From positions 1-64,000 of the forward strand of contig NZ_SEWZ01000003.1 in the NCBI RefSeq assembly GCF_004307425.1: a stretch of DNA of 64,000 nt, written 5' to 3'. Positions 25,940 to 34,691 of this stretch are shown here, piece by piece; positions within the stretch are counted from its first letter, which is position 1, and every line of letters starts with the position of its first letter. The notes under the pieces are model-generated. The model saw only the letters and a program-made list of their open reading frames with translations. It did not search any database and was not told where the DNA came from. The stretch is from Aquirufa antheringensis (lineage in GTDB: Bacteria; Bacteroidota; Bacteroidia; Cytophagales; Spirosomataceae). A program made the translations under genes and the position numbers.

Positions 25940-27404
25940 CCACCGCTTTCTTCCATTGCTTGCGGTAATGCGCTCGCTTATCGGAATCCATCGCTGGTTT
26001 CCAGGTATGCGCAATGCCCCAATTCTTTCGTAGATCATCCAAGTTTGCCCAATAACCTACGGCAAGTCCAGCCGCATACGCTGCGCCTAGGGCTGTGGTT
26101 TCGATAATCTTTGGACAGATCACCTCTTCCCCAATAATATCAGACTGAAACTGCATCAATAATTGATTTACGACCATCCCACCATCTACTCGAAGAGAGG
26201 CGATCGGGATGCCTGCATCTTTTTCCATCGCTTCGAGTACTTCCCAAGTTTGGAAAGCCGTTGCCTCTAGGGCTGCACGGGCAATATGTGATTTATTAAT
26301 ATAGCGCGTTAAACCTACTAAAGCTCCGCGCGCATCTTGTTTCCAATAGGGTGCGTATAAGCCTGAAAAGGCGGGCACGAAATAGCATCCCCCATTATCG
26401 TCCACGAGTTTTGCTAATTTTTCGATGTCTGGACTATGTTTAATGATGCCCAGATTATCGCGTAACCATTGAACCAGTGCGCCCGTAATGGCCACAGAAC
26501 CTTCCAGTGCATAATGCACAGGCTCATTGCCTAATTGGTAGGCAACCGTAGTTAAGAGGCCAAATTGGGATGGAATCGCTTTCGTTCCCGTATTCATTAG
26601 TAAGAAACAGCCGGTTCCATAGGTATTTTTTCCTTGGCCGGGATTGAAGCAAGTTTGGCCTACTAAAGCCGCTTGTTGATCACCTAAAATGCCCGCTAAC
26701 GGAACGCCACCAAGCACTCCTTTTGCTTTCGCATACACTAATGAACTAGATTTAATTTCCGGAAGCATCGCTTTAGGGATGCTTAGTACGTTCAGAATCT
26801 CCTCGTCCCAAGCACAAGTTTGTAAATCCATTAACTGGGTGCGGCTAGCATTCGTAACATCAGTGATGTGAATTCCGCCATCAACTCCGCCTGTTAAATG
26901 CCAAGCGATGAAGGTATCCATGGTACCGAAAAGCGCATCGCCTTTCTCCGCATCCGCTCGCAATCCGTCGATATTAGTTAATAACCAGCGCAGTTTTAAA
27001 CCACTAAAATAGGTGGCTAGAGGAAGACCCGTTTTAGCTCTAAAACGATCCATTCCGCCATCCTTCGCTAGTTCTGCTAGTTCAGAACCTACGCGTGTAT
27101 CTTGCCAAACAATCGCATTATAATACGCCTTGCCCGTTTTTTTATTCCAAACGACCGTTGTTTCACGCTGGTTCGTTATTCCTACCGCCGCTAAATCTTT
27201 CGCAGAAAGGTTCGCTTTCCCGAGCGCCAGACCGATCACCTCTTGGGTATTTTTCCAAATCTCGTGTGAATCATGCTCCACCCAGCCCGCTTGGGGGTAG
27301 ATTTGTTGGTGCTCTTTTTGGCCTACAGAAATAATCTCTCCAGCCTTATTAAATATGATGAAACGAGAACTCGTAGTCCCCTGATCAATCGATCCTACGT
27401 ACAT
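25914..27404 (-). CDS. glpK: Glycerol kinase
   Basis: A 496-residue FGGY-family kinase that phosphorylates glycerol to sn-glycerol 3-phosphate. The N terminus [15 protein letters not shown] carries the phosphate-binding loop; [10 protein letters not shown] and the C-terminal [17 protein letters not shown] region are characteristic. Length matches bacterial GlpK. It follows glpF by 6 bases in a glpF-glpK operon. The 3' end overlaps the small lipoprotein gene on the other strand. Confidence 0.97.
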   Translation of the reverse strand: MYVGSIDQGTTSSRFIIFNKAGEIISVGQKEHQQIYPQAGWVEHDSHEIWKNTQEVIGLALGKANLSAKDLAAVGITNQRETTVVWNKKTGKAYYNAIVWQDTRVGSELAELAKDGGMDRFRAKTGLPLATYFSGLKLRWLLTNIDGLRADAEKGDALFGTMDTFIAWHLTGGVDGGIHITDVTNASRTQLMDLQTCAWDEEILNVLSIPKAMLPEIKSSSLVYAKAKGVLGGVPLAGILGDQQAALVGQTCFNPGQGKNTYGTGCFLLMNTGTKAIPSQFGLLTTVAYQLGNEPVHYALEGSVAITGALVQWLRDNLGIIKHSPDIEKLAKLVDDNGGCYFVPAFSGLYAPYWKQDARGALVGLTRYINKSHIARAALEATAFQTWEVLEAMEKDAGIPIASLRVDGGMVVNQLLMQFQSDIIGEEVICPKIIETTALGAAYAAGLAVGYWANLDDLRKNWGIAHTWKPAMDSDKRAHYRKQWKKAVAKTFDWED

Positions 27405-27410
27405 AGTTTT

Positions 27411-28112
27411 TTAGTTGAGGGTCAAAATGAAAGCACCTAAAACAGCTCCCGCCGCTGGACCTAACACCGGAATCCAAGCGTAGTCCCAGCCAGAATCACC
27501 TTTGTTTGGGATCGGCAAAATAGCGTGCATAATACGTGGGCCTAAATCACGTGCTGGATTAATTGCATAACCGGTCGTTCCACCTAAACCAAGGCCGATC
27601 GCCCATACTAAAATTCCCACCATAAAGGGCCCTAAACCTGTTTCAATCGTAGAAAAAGTCCCTAAAGCGACTACGGCGAGGGCAGAGGCAAAGGCTTCTG
27701 AAATAAAATTGAAGGGGGTATTTTTAATCGCTGGATCCGTGCAAAACGAAGCGCGAATGGCACCTTTATCTTCTGTTACATCGTAATGAGGCTTGTAATG
27801 CAACCAAACCAATAGTTGACCTAACATCGCTCCTAAAAGCTGAGCCCCAATAAACGTAGGGAATAAACTCCAATCCCCTGATTTCACACAACCTGCAATC
27901 GTTACGATGGGATTTAAGTGAGCCCCTGAGCTACCAAAATAGGTAGAAACATAGATCGCAACCGTTACTGCGAAGGCCCAAGCCGCTGCGATGGCTAATA
28001 AACCAGTGCCATTTCCTTTTGTGTCTTTTAATAACATATTGGCAACAACGCCATTTCCGAGGTATAATAAGGTAGCAGTTCCGGCGAGTTCGCCGATGAA
28101 AATGGATGACAT
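27411..28112 (-). CDS. glpF: Glycerol facilitator (MIP/aquaporin family)
   Basis: A channel of 233 residues when started at the ATG at 28112, which begins MSSIFIGELAGT; an upstream in-frame start at 28184 adds a basic 24-residue extension lacking in the family. Six membrane helices. The second pore motif NPARDLGPR has the Asp that marks glycerol facilitators. The first motif, usually NPA, reads NPI (AHLNPIVT). It passes glycerol down its gradient, and GlpK traps it. It is the first gene of glpF-glpK. Confidence 0.92.
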   Translation of the reverse strand: MSSIFIGELAGTATLLYLGNGVVANMLLKDTKGNGTGLLAIAAAWAFAVTVAIYVSTYFGSSGAHLNPIVTIAGCVKSGDWSLFPTFIGAQLLGAMLGQLLVWLHYKPHYDVTEDKGAIRASFCTDPAIKNTPFNFISEAFASALAVVALGTFSTIETGLGPFMVGILVWAIGLGLGGTTGYAINPARDLGPRIMHAILPIPNKGDSGWDYAWIPVLGPAAGAVLGAFILTLN

Positions 28113-28138
28113 AGGTTGAGGTTCTATTTTTGGTTTTC

Positions 28139-28146
28139 CAAAACTA
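28139..28146 (-). promoter_or_regulatory. Bacteroidota-type -7 promoter element for glpFK
   Basis: TAGTTTTG on the minus strand, 26 bases before the glpF ATG at 28112. This position supports the shorter glpF start, because the longer one would lie upstream of the promoter. Confidence 0.45.
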
Positions 28147-28169
28147 TAAAATCTTCGCAATAAAAAAAT

Positions 28170-28177
28170 TATCTTTG
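28170..28177 (+). promoter_or_regulatory. Bacteroidota-type -7 promoter element for ruvB
   Basis: TATCTTTG, 23 bases before the ruvB ATG. Confidence 0.5.
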
Positions 28178-28200
28178 ATTTCAATTTAGCTGAATGCCCT

Positions 28201-29226
28201 ATGCGCGAAGATTATTTAACTGGAGATGCAGAATCCTTAAATCCACAGGAAAAGGAGTTTGACAAAGCACTACGTCCGCTGAGTTTTCTCGATTTCTCTG
28301 GACAAGGTAAGATTGTCGATAACTTGCAAATCTTCGTAGGGGCTGCGAAAGCGCGCGAGGAGGCATTGGATCACGTCTTGTTGCACGGGCCTCCGGGTTT
28401 AGGAAAGACCACCTTGTCGCACATTATCGCGAATGAATTAGGTTCTAGTTTGAAGATTTCATCTGGTCCAGTGCTCGACAAACCCTCTGATTTAGCGGGT
28501 TTGCTAACGAATTTGCAACCCTACGACGTTTTATTTATTGATGAAATTCACCGCTTGAACCCCATCGTCGAAGAATATTTGTATTCTGCCATGGAGGATT
28601 ACAAGATTGATATCATGTTAGATTCTGGTCCGAATGCGCGCAGTATTCAGATTGGTTTGAATCCCTTTACTTTAATTGGGGCTACAACAAGAGCCGGTCT
28701 TTTGACCTCTCCTTTGCGTGCGCGTTTTGGGATTAATGCACGTTTAGAATATTATGACGCCGCTTTATTGACCAAAATCGTAAAGCGCTCTGCCTCCATT
28801 TTGGATATGCCTATCGACGAATCAGGGGCCTACGAAATTGCCAGACGTAGCCGCGGTACGCCACGTATTGCGAATAATTTATTGCGTCGCACGCGGGACT
28901 TTGCCCAAATGAAAGGCAATGGTTCGATCGATGTCAAGATCGCCGAAATAGCCTTGAATGCCTTGGATGTAGACCAAAATGGTCTGGATGAGATGGATAA
29001 CCGCATTCTTTTGACCATTATTGAGAAATTTAAAGGTGGTCCAGTGGGCCTAACGACAATTGCAACGGCCTGCGGCGAGGAGGCTGAAACCATCGAAGAA
29101 GTGTATGAACCTTTTTTAATCCAAGAGGGATTCTTGAAGCGTACCTCCAGAGGGCGTGAGGCGACAGAGAAAGCTTACCGCCACGTAGGGATTGCGCCTA
29201 GAGCTGAAACTGGATCGTTATTTTAA
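28201..29226 (+). CDS. ruvB: Holliday junction branch migration ATPase RuvB
   Basis: A 341-residue AAA+ motor that, with RuvA, drives branch migration of Holliday junctions. Walker A GPPGLGKT (63-70), Walker [13 protein letters not shown], sensor GATTRAGLL, and the C-terminal winged-helix domain starting near [19 protein letters not shown]. Length and N-terminal [12 protein letters not shown] match RuvB. ruvA and ruvC are not nearby, as is common in Bacteroidota. Confidence 0.97.
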   Translation: MREDYLTGDAESLNPQEKEFDKALRPLSFLDFSGQGKIVDNLQIFVGAAKAREEALDHVLLHGPPGLGKTTLSHIIANELGSSLKISSGPVLDKPSDLAGLLTNLQPYDVLFIDEIHRLNPIVEEYLYSAMEDYKIDIMLDSGPNARSIQIGLNPFTLIGATTRAGLLTSPLRARFGINARLEYYDAALLTKIVKRSASILDMPIDESGAYEIARRSRGTPRIANNLLRRTRDFAQMKGNGSIDVKIAEIALNALDVDQNGLDEMDNRILLTIIEKFKGGPVGLTTIATACGEEAETIEEVYEPFLIQEGFLKRTSRGREATEKAYRHVGIAPRAETGSLF

Positions 29227-29235
29227 TCTATACCT

Positions 29236-31338
29236 ATGTCAACAAGAAAAATGTTAATCGCAGGAATGATGTTTGTTTCTGCGTCTGCTTTGGCCCAAAT
29301 GAAATACCCACACACGAAGAAAATCGATCACGTCGATAACTACCACGGAACGCAGGTCGAGGATCCTTATCGCTGGTTAGAGGACGATAATAGTGAAGAA
29401 ACGAAGGCTTGGGTGAAAGCGCAAAACGAAGTTAGTTTCGGTTATTTAAACCAAATTCCGCTTCGCGAAGAATTCAAAAAGCGCATCGAAGCCCTCAGTA
29501 ATTATGAAAAGATTTCCGCTCCTTCCCGCAAAGGAGAATGGTATTATTTCTACAAAAACAGCGGTTTGCAGAATCAATCGGTGTTATTCCGTCAAAAAGG
29601 CTTGAACGGGAAACCAGAACAAGTCATTGACCCGAATACCTTATCAAAAGACGGTACCACTCGTTTAACCGTATTTTCGTTAGATAAAAAAGGTAAATAT
29701 GCCTGCGTGGGATTAAGCCTAAGCGGCAGCGACTGGCAAACCTATTACGTTCGGGATATGGAAACGGGTAAAAACCTCGCGGACGAATTGAGCTGGGTGA
29801 AAGTGAGTGGTGTGGCTTGGAAAGGCAACGGCTTTTTCTATTCACGCTATCCTGAACCGGGTAAAGGGAAAGAATTAAGTACGAAAAACGAGAACCACCA
29901 AGTGTGGTTTCACACGGTAGGAACGCCGCAATCACAAGATCAATTAATTTACGAGGATCCTAAAAACCCACAAAGATTCCATACGGTTAGCACCTCGGAT
30001 GATGAGCGCTTTGCGTTCTTGACGATTTCGGATCGCGGGAAAGGTTTAGATGGAAATGCCTTGTGGATCATGGATGCGGCTAAAAAGGAAACGAAATTCA
30101 AGCCAATCGTCGCGGAGCCAGGTGAATATGATTTCAGTATCGTGGATAACGACGGCGACATCTTGATCTTAGAGACGAATGAGGGAGCACCGAATAAGAA
30201 AATTGTTCGCGTGGATCCGGCGCATCCTGAAAAAGCGAATTGGAAAACCATCGTCGCCGAAAAGCCGGAGCCTTTGCAAGGAGTCAATACGGTGGGGAAA
30301 CGTTTGTTTTTGAATTATTCAAAAGATGTGACATCTCGCGTGATTAGCTACGATTATAACGGGAAAGAATTGGGTTCGGTTAGTTTACCAGGCCTAGGAA
30401 ATGCCGGCGGTTTTGGCGGAGAGAAAGAGGATACATTTACCTTCTATACCTATTCTTCCTTCAATTTTCCACCCACGATTTACCGATATGACTTGGCGAC
30501 TAATACGTCGACGGTATTCCAGAAGCCAACCTTAGCTTTTGATCCCACAGATTATACAGTTGTTCAAAAGTTCTATCCATCGAAAGATGGTACTCAAGTT
30601 CCGATGTTTATCGTCAGCAAAAAGGGTATTGAATTAAACGGTAAAAATCCAACGATACTGTATGGTTACGGCGGATTCAACATCAGTTCTACTCCTTCTT
30701 TCTCGGCTAGCCTTATTCCTTGGTTAGAAAAAGGAGGTATCTATGTGGTGGCTAATTTACGTGGCGGAAGTGAGTATGGCGAGAAATGGCACGAAGCGGG
30801 AATGAAATTGAAAAAGCAAAATGTGTTTGATGATTTCATTGCCGGAGCAGAATATTTGATTCGGGAGAAATACACTTCGCCAGCTTATCTAGCGGCCTCT
30901 GGTCGTTCAAATGGTGGTTTGTTAGTAGGGGCAGCGATTAACCAGCGTCCAGATTTATTTGCGGCAGCCTTGCCGGGTGTAGGTGTAATGGACATGTTAC
31001 GTTTCCAAAAATTCACCATCGGCTGGAACTGGGTCGCAGATTACGGCAGCAGCGATAATGCGGAGGAATTCAAAGCCTTGTATGCATATTCGCCTTTACA
31101 CAACATTAAAGCAATGAATTACCCAGCCACGATGGTCTTTACATCGGATCACGATGACCGAGTAGTTCCGGCTCACTCCTTTAAATATGCAGCCACGCTG
31201 CAGGAGAAGAATACGGCGGCTAAACCAATGATCATTCGAATTGATACGAATAGCGGACACGGTTCGTCGAACACCGCGAAGTTGATTGAACTGACGGCTG
31301 ACTCCTATGCCTTCGTCCTGTATAACATGGGGAAATAA
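29236..31338 (+). CDS. Prolyl oligopeptidase, S9A family, exported
   Basis: A 700-residue serine peptidase with a signal peptide (MSTRKMLIAGMMFVSASALAQ), so it acts in the periplasm or outside. Residues about 30-420 form the seven-bladed beta-propeller that limits access to short peptides; the alpha/beta-hydrolase domain follows. The catalytic triad is visible: S558 in GRSNGG, D641 in DHDDRVV and H675 in SGHGSS. It cleaves peptides after proline. It starts nine bases after the ruvB stop, and a bidirectional terminator follows. Confidence 0.94.
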   Translation: MSTRKMLIAGMMFVSASALAQMKYPHTKKIDHVDNYHGTQVEDPYRWLEDDNSEETKAWVKAQNEVSFGYLNQIPLREEFKKRIEALSNYEKISAPSRKGEWYYFYKNSGLQNQSVLFRQKGLNGKPEQVIDPNTLSKDGTTRLTVFSLDKKGKYACVGLSLSGSDWQTYYVRDMETGKNLADELSWVKVSGVAWKGNGFFYSRYPEPGKGKELSTKNENHQVWFHTVGTPQSQDQLIYEDPKNPQRFHTVSTSDDERFAFLTISDRGKGLDGNALWIMDAAKKETKFKPIVAEPGEYDFSIVDNDGDILILETNEGAPNKKIVRVDPAHPEKANWKTIVAEKPEPLQGVNTVGKRLFLNYSKDVTSRVISYDYNGKELGSVSLPGLGNAGGFGGEKEDTFTFYTYSSFNFPPTIYRYDLATNTSTVFQKPTLAFDPTDYTVVQKFYPSKDGTQVPMFIVSKKGIELNGKNPTILYGYGGFNISSTPSFSASLIPWLEKGGIYVVANLRGGSEYGEKWHEAGMKLKKQNVFDDFIAGAEYLIREKYTSPAYLAASGRSNGGLLVGAAINQRPDLFAAALPGVGVMDMLRFQKFTIGWNWVADYGSSDNAEEFKALYAYSPLHNIKAMNYPATMVFTSDHDDRVVPAHSFKYAATLQEKNTAAKPMIIRIDTNSGHGSSNTAKLIELTADSYAFVLYNMGK

Positions 31339-31341
31339 ATA

Positions 31342-31376
31342 AAAAAAGCCTGGAAATAAATCTCCAGGCTTTTTCA
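31342..31376. terminator. Bidirectional intrinsic terminator
   Basis: Stem AGCCTGGA (31347-31354) and TCCAGGCT (31363-31370) with an 8-base loop, flanked by A6 and T4-5. It separates the prolyl oligopeptidase gene from the convergent glycine-rich protein gene. Confidence 0.8.
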
Positions 31377-31395
31377 TTCTCAAACCTCAAGCGGA

Positions 31396-32199
31396 CTATT
31401 TTACTTCTACTCTTCTAACTGCTCCGTCATTTCCTTGTGTAACGCGTAAAAAATAGACGCCTGCAGCGGCTTTCTTTAAGTCAATTTGTCCTAAGTAATC
31501 GCCTTGGAAATCTTTCACTGTTTCAGTTGCGATCTCTTTTCCGTTCACATCTGAAACGGCGATCGATACATTTCCTTTCGTAGGGGCTGTGAAATGGACA
31601 TTGATCTTACCATTAAATGGTTGATTTTGCTTGCCAGAAAGACCTTGGATAGTTTTAGAACCTGTATCTTCTGCCCATTTTTGTAATTTTTTCAAGCCTT
31701 TCATTTTCATTCCTGGACCACCCATTGGGCCATCTAATTGAATGTTGAATTCTTTTTCTACCCCCTCAGGACCTCCTTCTCCGCGAAAGATCATCACATT
31801 AGCATCTCCTCCGTTAGCACCTGGAGCTCCCGGAGCCATAGCCATTCCTGGTCCACCGCGGCGAATAATTACACGCTTGTCAGCGCCCCCTTCTGCTCCG
31901 CCTTCGATTTGTTCGATGATGACATTGCCTGGATGGCCTGACATACGGGAGTGAGATTTGTTTACATCGACGCGAACGATTTTTCTCTTACCGCCTGATG
32001 AAGTCACGTTGATTTCTAAGGAGTCACTTAATTTTTTAACTTCGGCATCTACCTGATCGAGGTCATTGAATTTTTTCTCGATGATGCGTTCTTTGCCGTT
32101 TTCGTTGATGACGATTTTAACGGTTGCTTCTTTTTTTTCTTGTGCGAAAGCAGCTGTGGAAATACAAGCGGCTAAGGCAGTGATGAATAGGATTTTCAT
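31396..32199 (-). CDS. Secreted glycine-rich protein with type IX-secretion-like C-terminal domain
   Basis: A 267-residue exported protein of unknown function. Signal peptide MKILFITALAACISTAAFAQ; then a basic/acidic region with repeated KRKIVRV and KERIIEKKF strands; a Gly/Pro/Ala-rich segment (about 95-165, including MAMAPGAPGANGG); and a C-terminal beta-domain (about 195-267: GNVSIAVSDVNGKEIA to AAGVYFLRVTQ) resembling the sorting domain of type IX cargo. It faces the histidine kinase across a 121-nt intergenic region with promoters on both strands, suggesting it is a target or partner of that two-component system. Confidence 0.65.
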   Translation of the reverse strand: MKILFITALAACISTAAFAQEKKEATVKIVINENGKERIIEKKFNDLDQVDAEVKKLSDSLEINVTSSGGKRKIVRVDVNKSHSRMSGHPGNVIIEQIEGGAEGGADKRVIIRRGGPGMAMAPGAPGANGGDANVMIFRGEGGPEGVEKEFNIQLDGPMGGPGMKMKGLKKLQKWAEDTGSKTIQGLSGKQNQPFNGKINVHFTAPTKGNVSIAVSDVNGKEIATETVKDFQGDYLGQIDLKKAAAGVYFLRVTQGNDGAVRRVEVK

Positions 32200-32221
32200 G
32201 AATTTGTTTTTTGATCCGATG

Positions 32222-32229
32222 CAAACTTA
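32222..32229 (-). promoter_or_regulatory. Bacteroidota-type -7 promoter element for the glycine-rich protein gene
   Basis: TAAGTTTG on the minus strand, 22 bases before the ATG. A small inverted repeat lies nine bases upstream of it. Confidence 0.5.
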
Positions 32230-32237
32230 CGAAAAGC

Positions 32238-32267
32238 GGTAGTTTACTACCTGTTAAAGAATGTTAA
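32238..32267. promoter_or_regulatory. Possible response-regulator binding region
   Basis: Two features lie side by side. GGTAG-TTTA-CTACC (32238-32251) is a perfect inverted repeat. TGTTAA occurs at 32252-32257 and again at 32262-32267, a direct repeat with exactly 10-bp spacing, which is the arrangement used by dimers of OmpR-type regulators. Both lie between the divergent -7 elements. Confidence 0.45.
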
Positions 32268-32294
32268 TGTGATGAGCGGCTGCCATTAATCCAT

Positions 32295-32302
32295 TACATT
32301 TG
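32295..32302 (+). promoter_or_regulatory. Bacteroidota-type -7 promoter element for the histidine kinase gene
   Basis: TACATTTG, 18 bases before the kinase ATG. Confidence 0.5.
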
Positions 32303-32320
32303 TAGCGAATTATTTTCTTT

Positions 32321-34006
32321 ATGTCGAAACGTAAAATACGCTTGCTGATTGCCTTAATGTCGTTTGCCCTGTTAGGATTAATTGGGTTTCAGGCCTACTG
32401 GTTGCGTTTTATGGTAGAAGCAAAGCGAGAGAATTTTGCCAAAGACGTGCGCAATAGCCTCGAGCAAGTGGTCAGAAAACTGGAGAAGCAAGAGATTTTA
32501 GTATTAGCCGAACGGCAAAAAAAATTCGAAAGTGTGGCCACTAAGACGGCTAAACCGAAGCCGACTCCGGCATACGTTCCAGATCCCGTTATTCAAGAAG
32601 AACATCCCGTGCTAATACAACCACGCCAAGATGTTATTTTCGTTCGTAAATCATTTATGTTGCCGAACGGTCAATTAGCGGAGGTAACAGAGGAATATAC
32701 GGTGGATGAAGATCCAGAAGAGTTAAAACAGCGCGTGCAAGTGGAAAAAGAGATGAATCGAATCATCAAACGCGAGCAACAAAAAATCTTAAAAAAGATG
32801 CGCCGTCGTTCGAATCGCGTCATTCAAAACTTGGGAGATCGCCAGTCTCAAATACAGGCAAAATTAGTGCAGGAGAAATCGGAGCGCCAAGATTTAGAGA
32901 AGGTATTACAGAAAACACAGTTAGCTAAAGAAGTATTCTCCGATTTCTTATTTAAAGAAAGACCGATACTTCAACGCATTCAACCAGGTTATTTAGATAG
33001 TTTGATTCGAAAGGAATTAGACGATAAGGGGGTGAATTTAACGTATTCTTTTGGTATTCAAAGTTCCCCTAAAACCTGGTCCTATATCTCCTCGCCAGAA
33101 ATTAAGCAACAAAAGGCCGTATTTGAGGCAGCCTTGTTTCCGAATGATATTCACCCCTCTAAAAATGTGTTGAAGATTTATTTTCCAGACAGTGGTACGT
33201 ATATCTGGCAAACGATGGGCCTCAGTTTAGCGGGTTCCGGTCTGTTATTATTGGTGATGATCGGCTGTTTTTACTTTGCTGTTTTGACGATTCTACGCCA
33301 AAAGAAATTGGCCTTAGTGAAGAATGACTTCATTAATAATATGACCCACGAGTTTAAGACGCCTATCACGTCGATCTCCCTGGCTACGCAATTATTACAA
33401 GAAGAGCTGAAGCCGGGAAAAAACGAGTCGATGCTGCGTTATTTGGGAATCATCAAAGAGGAAAATACGCGTTTAGGACAGCAAGTAGAACGGGTATTGC
33501 AGACTGCTCAAATGGAGCGGGAGGAAATCACGCTTAAACGCAAATCGGTCGATGTGGCGGCTCTCATTCAACACGTGGCAGAGATTAATGGGCCATTGCT
33601 TGATTCGGTCAATGGGGTTTTGTCGCTTCAATTAGCTGATTTGCCTCCCCATATTTCCCTCGATGAAGTACATATATCTAATGTGTTGAATAATTTAGTG
33701 GATAATGCGGTGAAGTATAGTCCTGCAAATCCGAAGGTTGAAATCAAGGCGCGAGAGCAGGATCAAGGAATTGTAATCGAAGTGAAAGACCAAGGAATGG
33801 GCATGCCTAAAGAAGCACTCAGCAATATTTTTGATGCCTTTTACCGCGTGCCTACAGGTAATGTCCATAACGTAAAAGGTTTCGGTTTAGGACTAAGCTA
33901 CGTAAAGAAAATTGTGGAAGCCCACGGTGGAAAAGTGAACGTGAAAAGTAAATTAGGAGAAGGAAGTACATTTGAAATCTATTTGCCCTATGTCAAAGAC
34001 GCCTGA
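32321..34006 (+). CDS. Sensor histidine kinase
   Basis: A 561-residue membrane kinase. Helix 1 is near 8-29 and helix 2 near 293-320, enclosing a periplasmic sensor of about 260 residues. That sensor is unusually basic, with a probable coiled coil (about 130-210, rich in Lys, Arg, Gln and Glu). The phosphoacceptor is H343 in MTHEFKTP; the ATPase domain has NNLVDNAVKYSP, DQGMGMP and GFGLGLSYVKK. The signal is unknown. It overlaps the response regulator gene by 17 bases and faces a secreted glycine-rich protein gene. Confidence 0.92.
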   Translation: MSKRKIRLLIALMSFALLGLIGFQAYWLRFMVEAKRENFAKDVRNSLEQVVRKLEKQEILVLAERQKKFESVATKTAKPKPTPAYVPDPVIQEEHPVLIQPRQDVIFVRKSFMLPNGQLAEVTEEYTVDEDPEELKQRVQVEKEMNRIIKREQQKILKKMRRRSNRVIQNLGDRQSQIQAKLVQEKSERQDLEKVLQKTQLAKEVFSDFLFKERPILQRIQPGYLDSLIRKELDDKGVNLTYSFGIQSSPKTWSYISSPEIKQQKAVFEAALFPNDIHPSKNVLKIYFPDSGTYIWQTMGLSLAGSGLLLLVMIGCFYFAVLTILRQKKLALVKNDFINNMTHEFKTPITSISLATQLLQEELKPGKNESMLRYLGIIKEENTRLGQQVERVLQTAQMEREEITLKRKSVDVAALIQHVAEINGPLLDSVNGVLSLQLADLPPHISLDEVHISNVLNNLVDNAVKYSPANPKVEIKAREQDQGIVIEVKDQGMGMPKEALSNIFDAFYRVPTGNVHNVKGFGLGLSYVKKIVEAHGGKVNVKSKLGEGSTFEIYLPYVKDA

Positions 34007-34691
34007 AATTTTAGTCGCGGAGGATGATCCAAATTTAGGATTATTGTTAACAGAATTCTTGAAAAAGAAAGGTTATGCCGTTTCATGGGCCCAGAATGGG
34101 GACGAAGCGCTTGATTTATTCGTGAAGGGAAACTTCGATTTATGTCTATTAGACGTGATGATGCCTAAGAAAGACGGTTTTTCTTTGGCCAAAGACATCA
34201 GAGCAAATCACCAGCAAGTACCCATCATTTTCCTAACCGCGAAGTCGATGGAAGAAGACACCTTACAAGGCTTTAAAGTAGGGGCCGATGATTACTTGAC
34301 CAAGCCCTTCTCCATGGAGGTGTTAGTGGCAAGAATGGAGGCCATTTTACGCAGAAGCCATTCGGATAAGTCTGTGCCTAGTTTAGCGGACGAAATTGCC
34401 TTAGGGAACTACACCTATATTCCGGGTAAAATGCGCTTAATAATCGGAGAAACGGAGCTAAAGTTCACCCCTAAGGAGAACGAATTAATGAAGCTTTTGT
34501 GCGAGAATCTGGGTCGTCCAGTGAGCAGAAGTTATGCCTTAAAGCTGATTTGGGGGGATGATACCTATTTCAACGCCAGAAGTATGGACGTATATATGAC
34601 GAAGTTGCGCAAGATGCTAAAAGAAGACCCTCGCGTCCAGCTATTGAATCTGCACGGCGAGGGTTTCCGATTGAGTGTAGAAGGGCTCTAG
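33990..34691 (+). CDS. OmpR/PhoB-family response regulator
   Basis: A 233-residue regulator starting at the ATG at 33990 (an upstream TTG at 33972 would add six residues that do not fit the fold). Receiver domain: acidic pocket AEDDP, phosphoacceptor D55 in LLDVMMP, conserved T/K in FLTAKSM. The C-terminal winged-helix DNA-binding domain (about 130-230) contains the FTPKENELMKLL and RSMDVYMTKLRKML segments of the OmpR family. It is translated from the same mRNA as the kinase, and its stop overlaps that of the convergent serS by 4 bases. Confidence 0.94.
   Translation: MSKTPEILVAEDDPNLGLLLTEFLKKKGYAVSWAQNGDEALDLFVKGNFDLCLLDVMMPKKDGFSLAKDIRANHQQVPIIFLTAKSMEEDTLQGFKVGADDYLTKPFSMEVLVARMEAILRRSHSDKSVPSLADEIALGNYTYIPGKMRLIIGETELKFTPKENELMKLLCENLGRPVSRSYALKLIWGDDTYFNARSMDVYMTKLRKMLKEDPRVQLLNLHGEGFRLSVEGL

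Noticed and set aside
34627-34664. ACCCTCG/CGAGGGT inverted repeat near the response regulator end as a serS terminator
   Set aside because: The 24-base loop is long and the following minus-strand tract (TCTTCTTTTAG) is only weakly T-rich; not strong enough to list.
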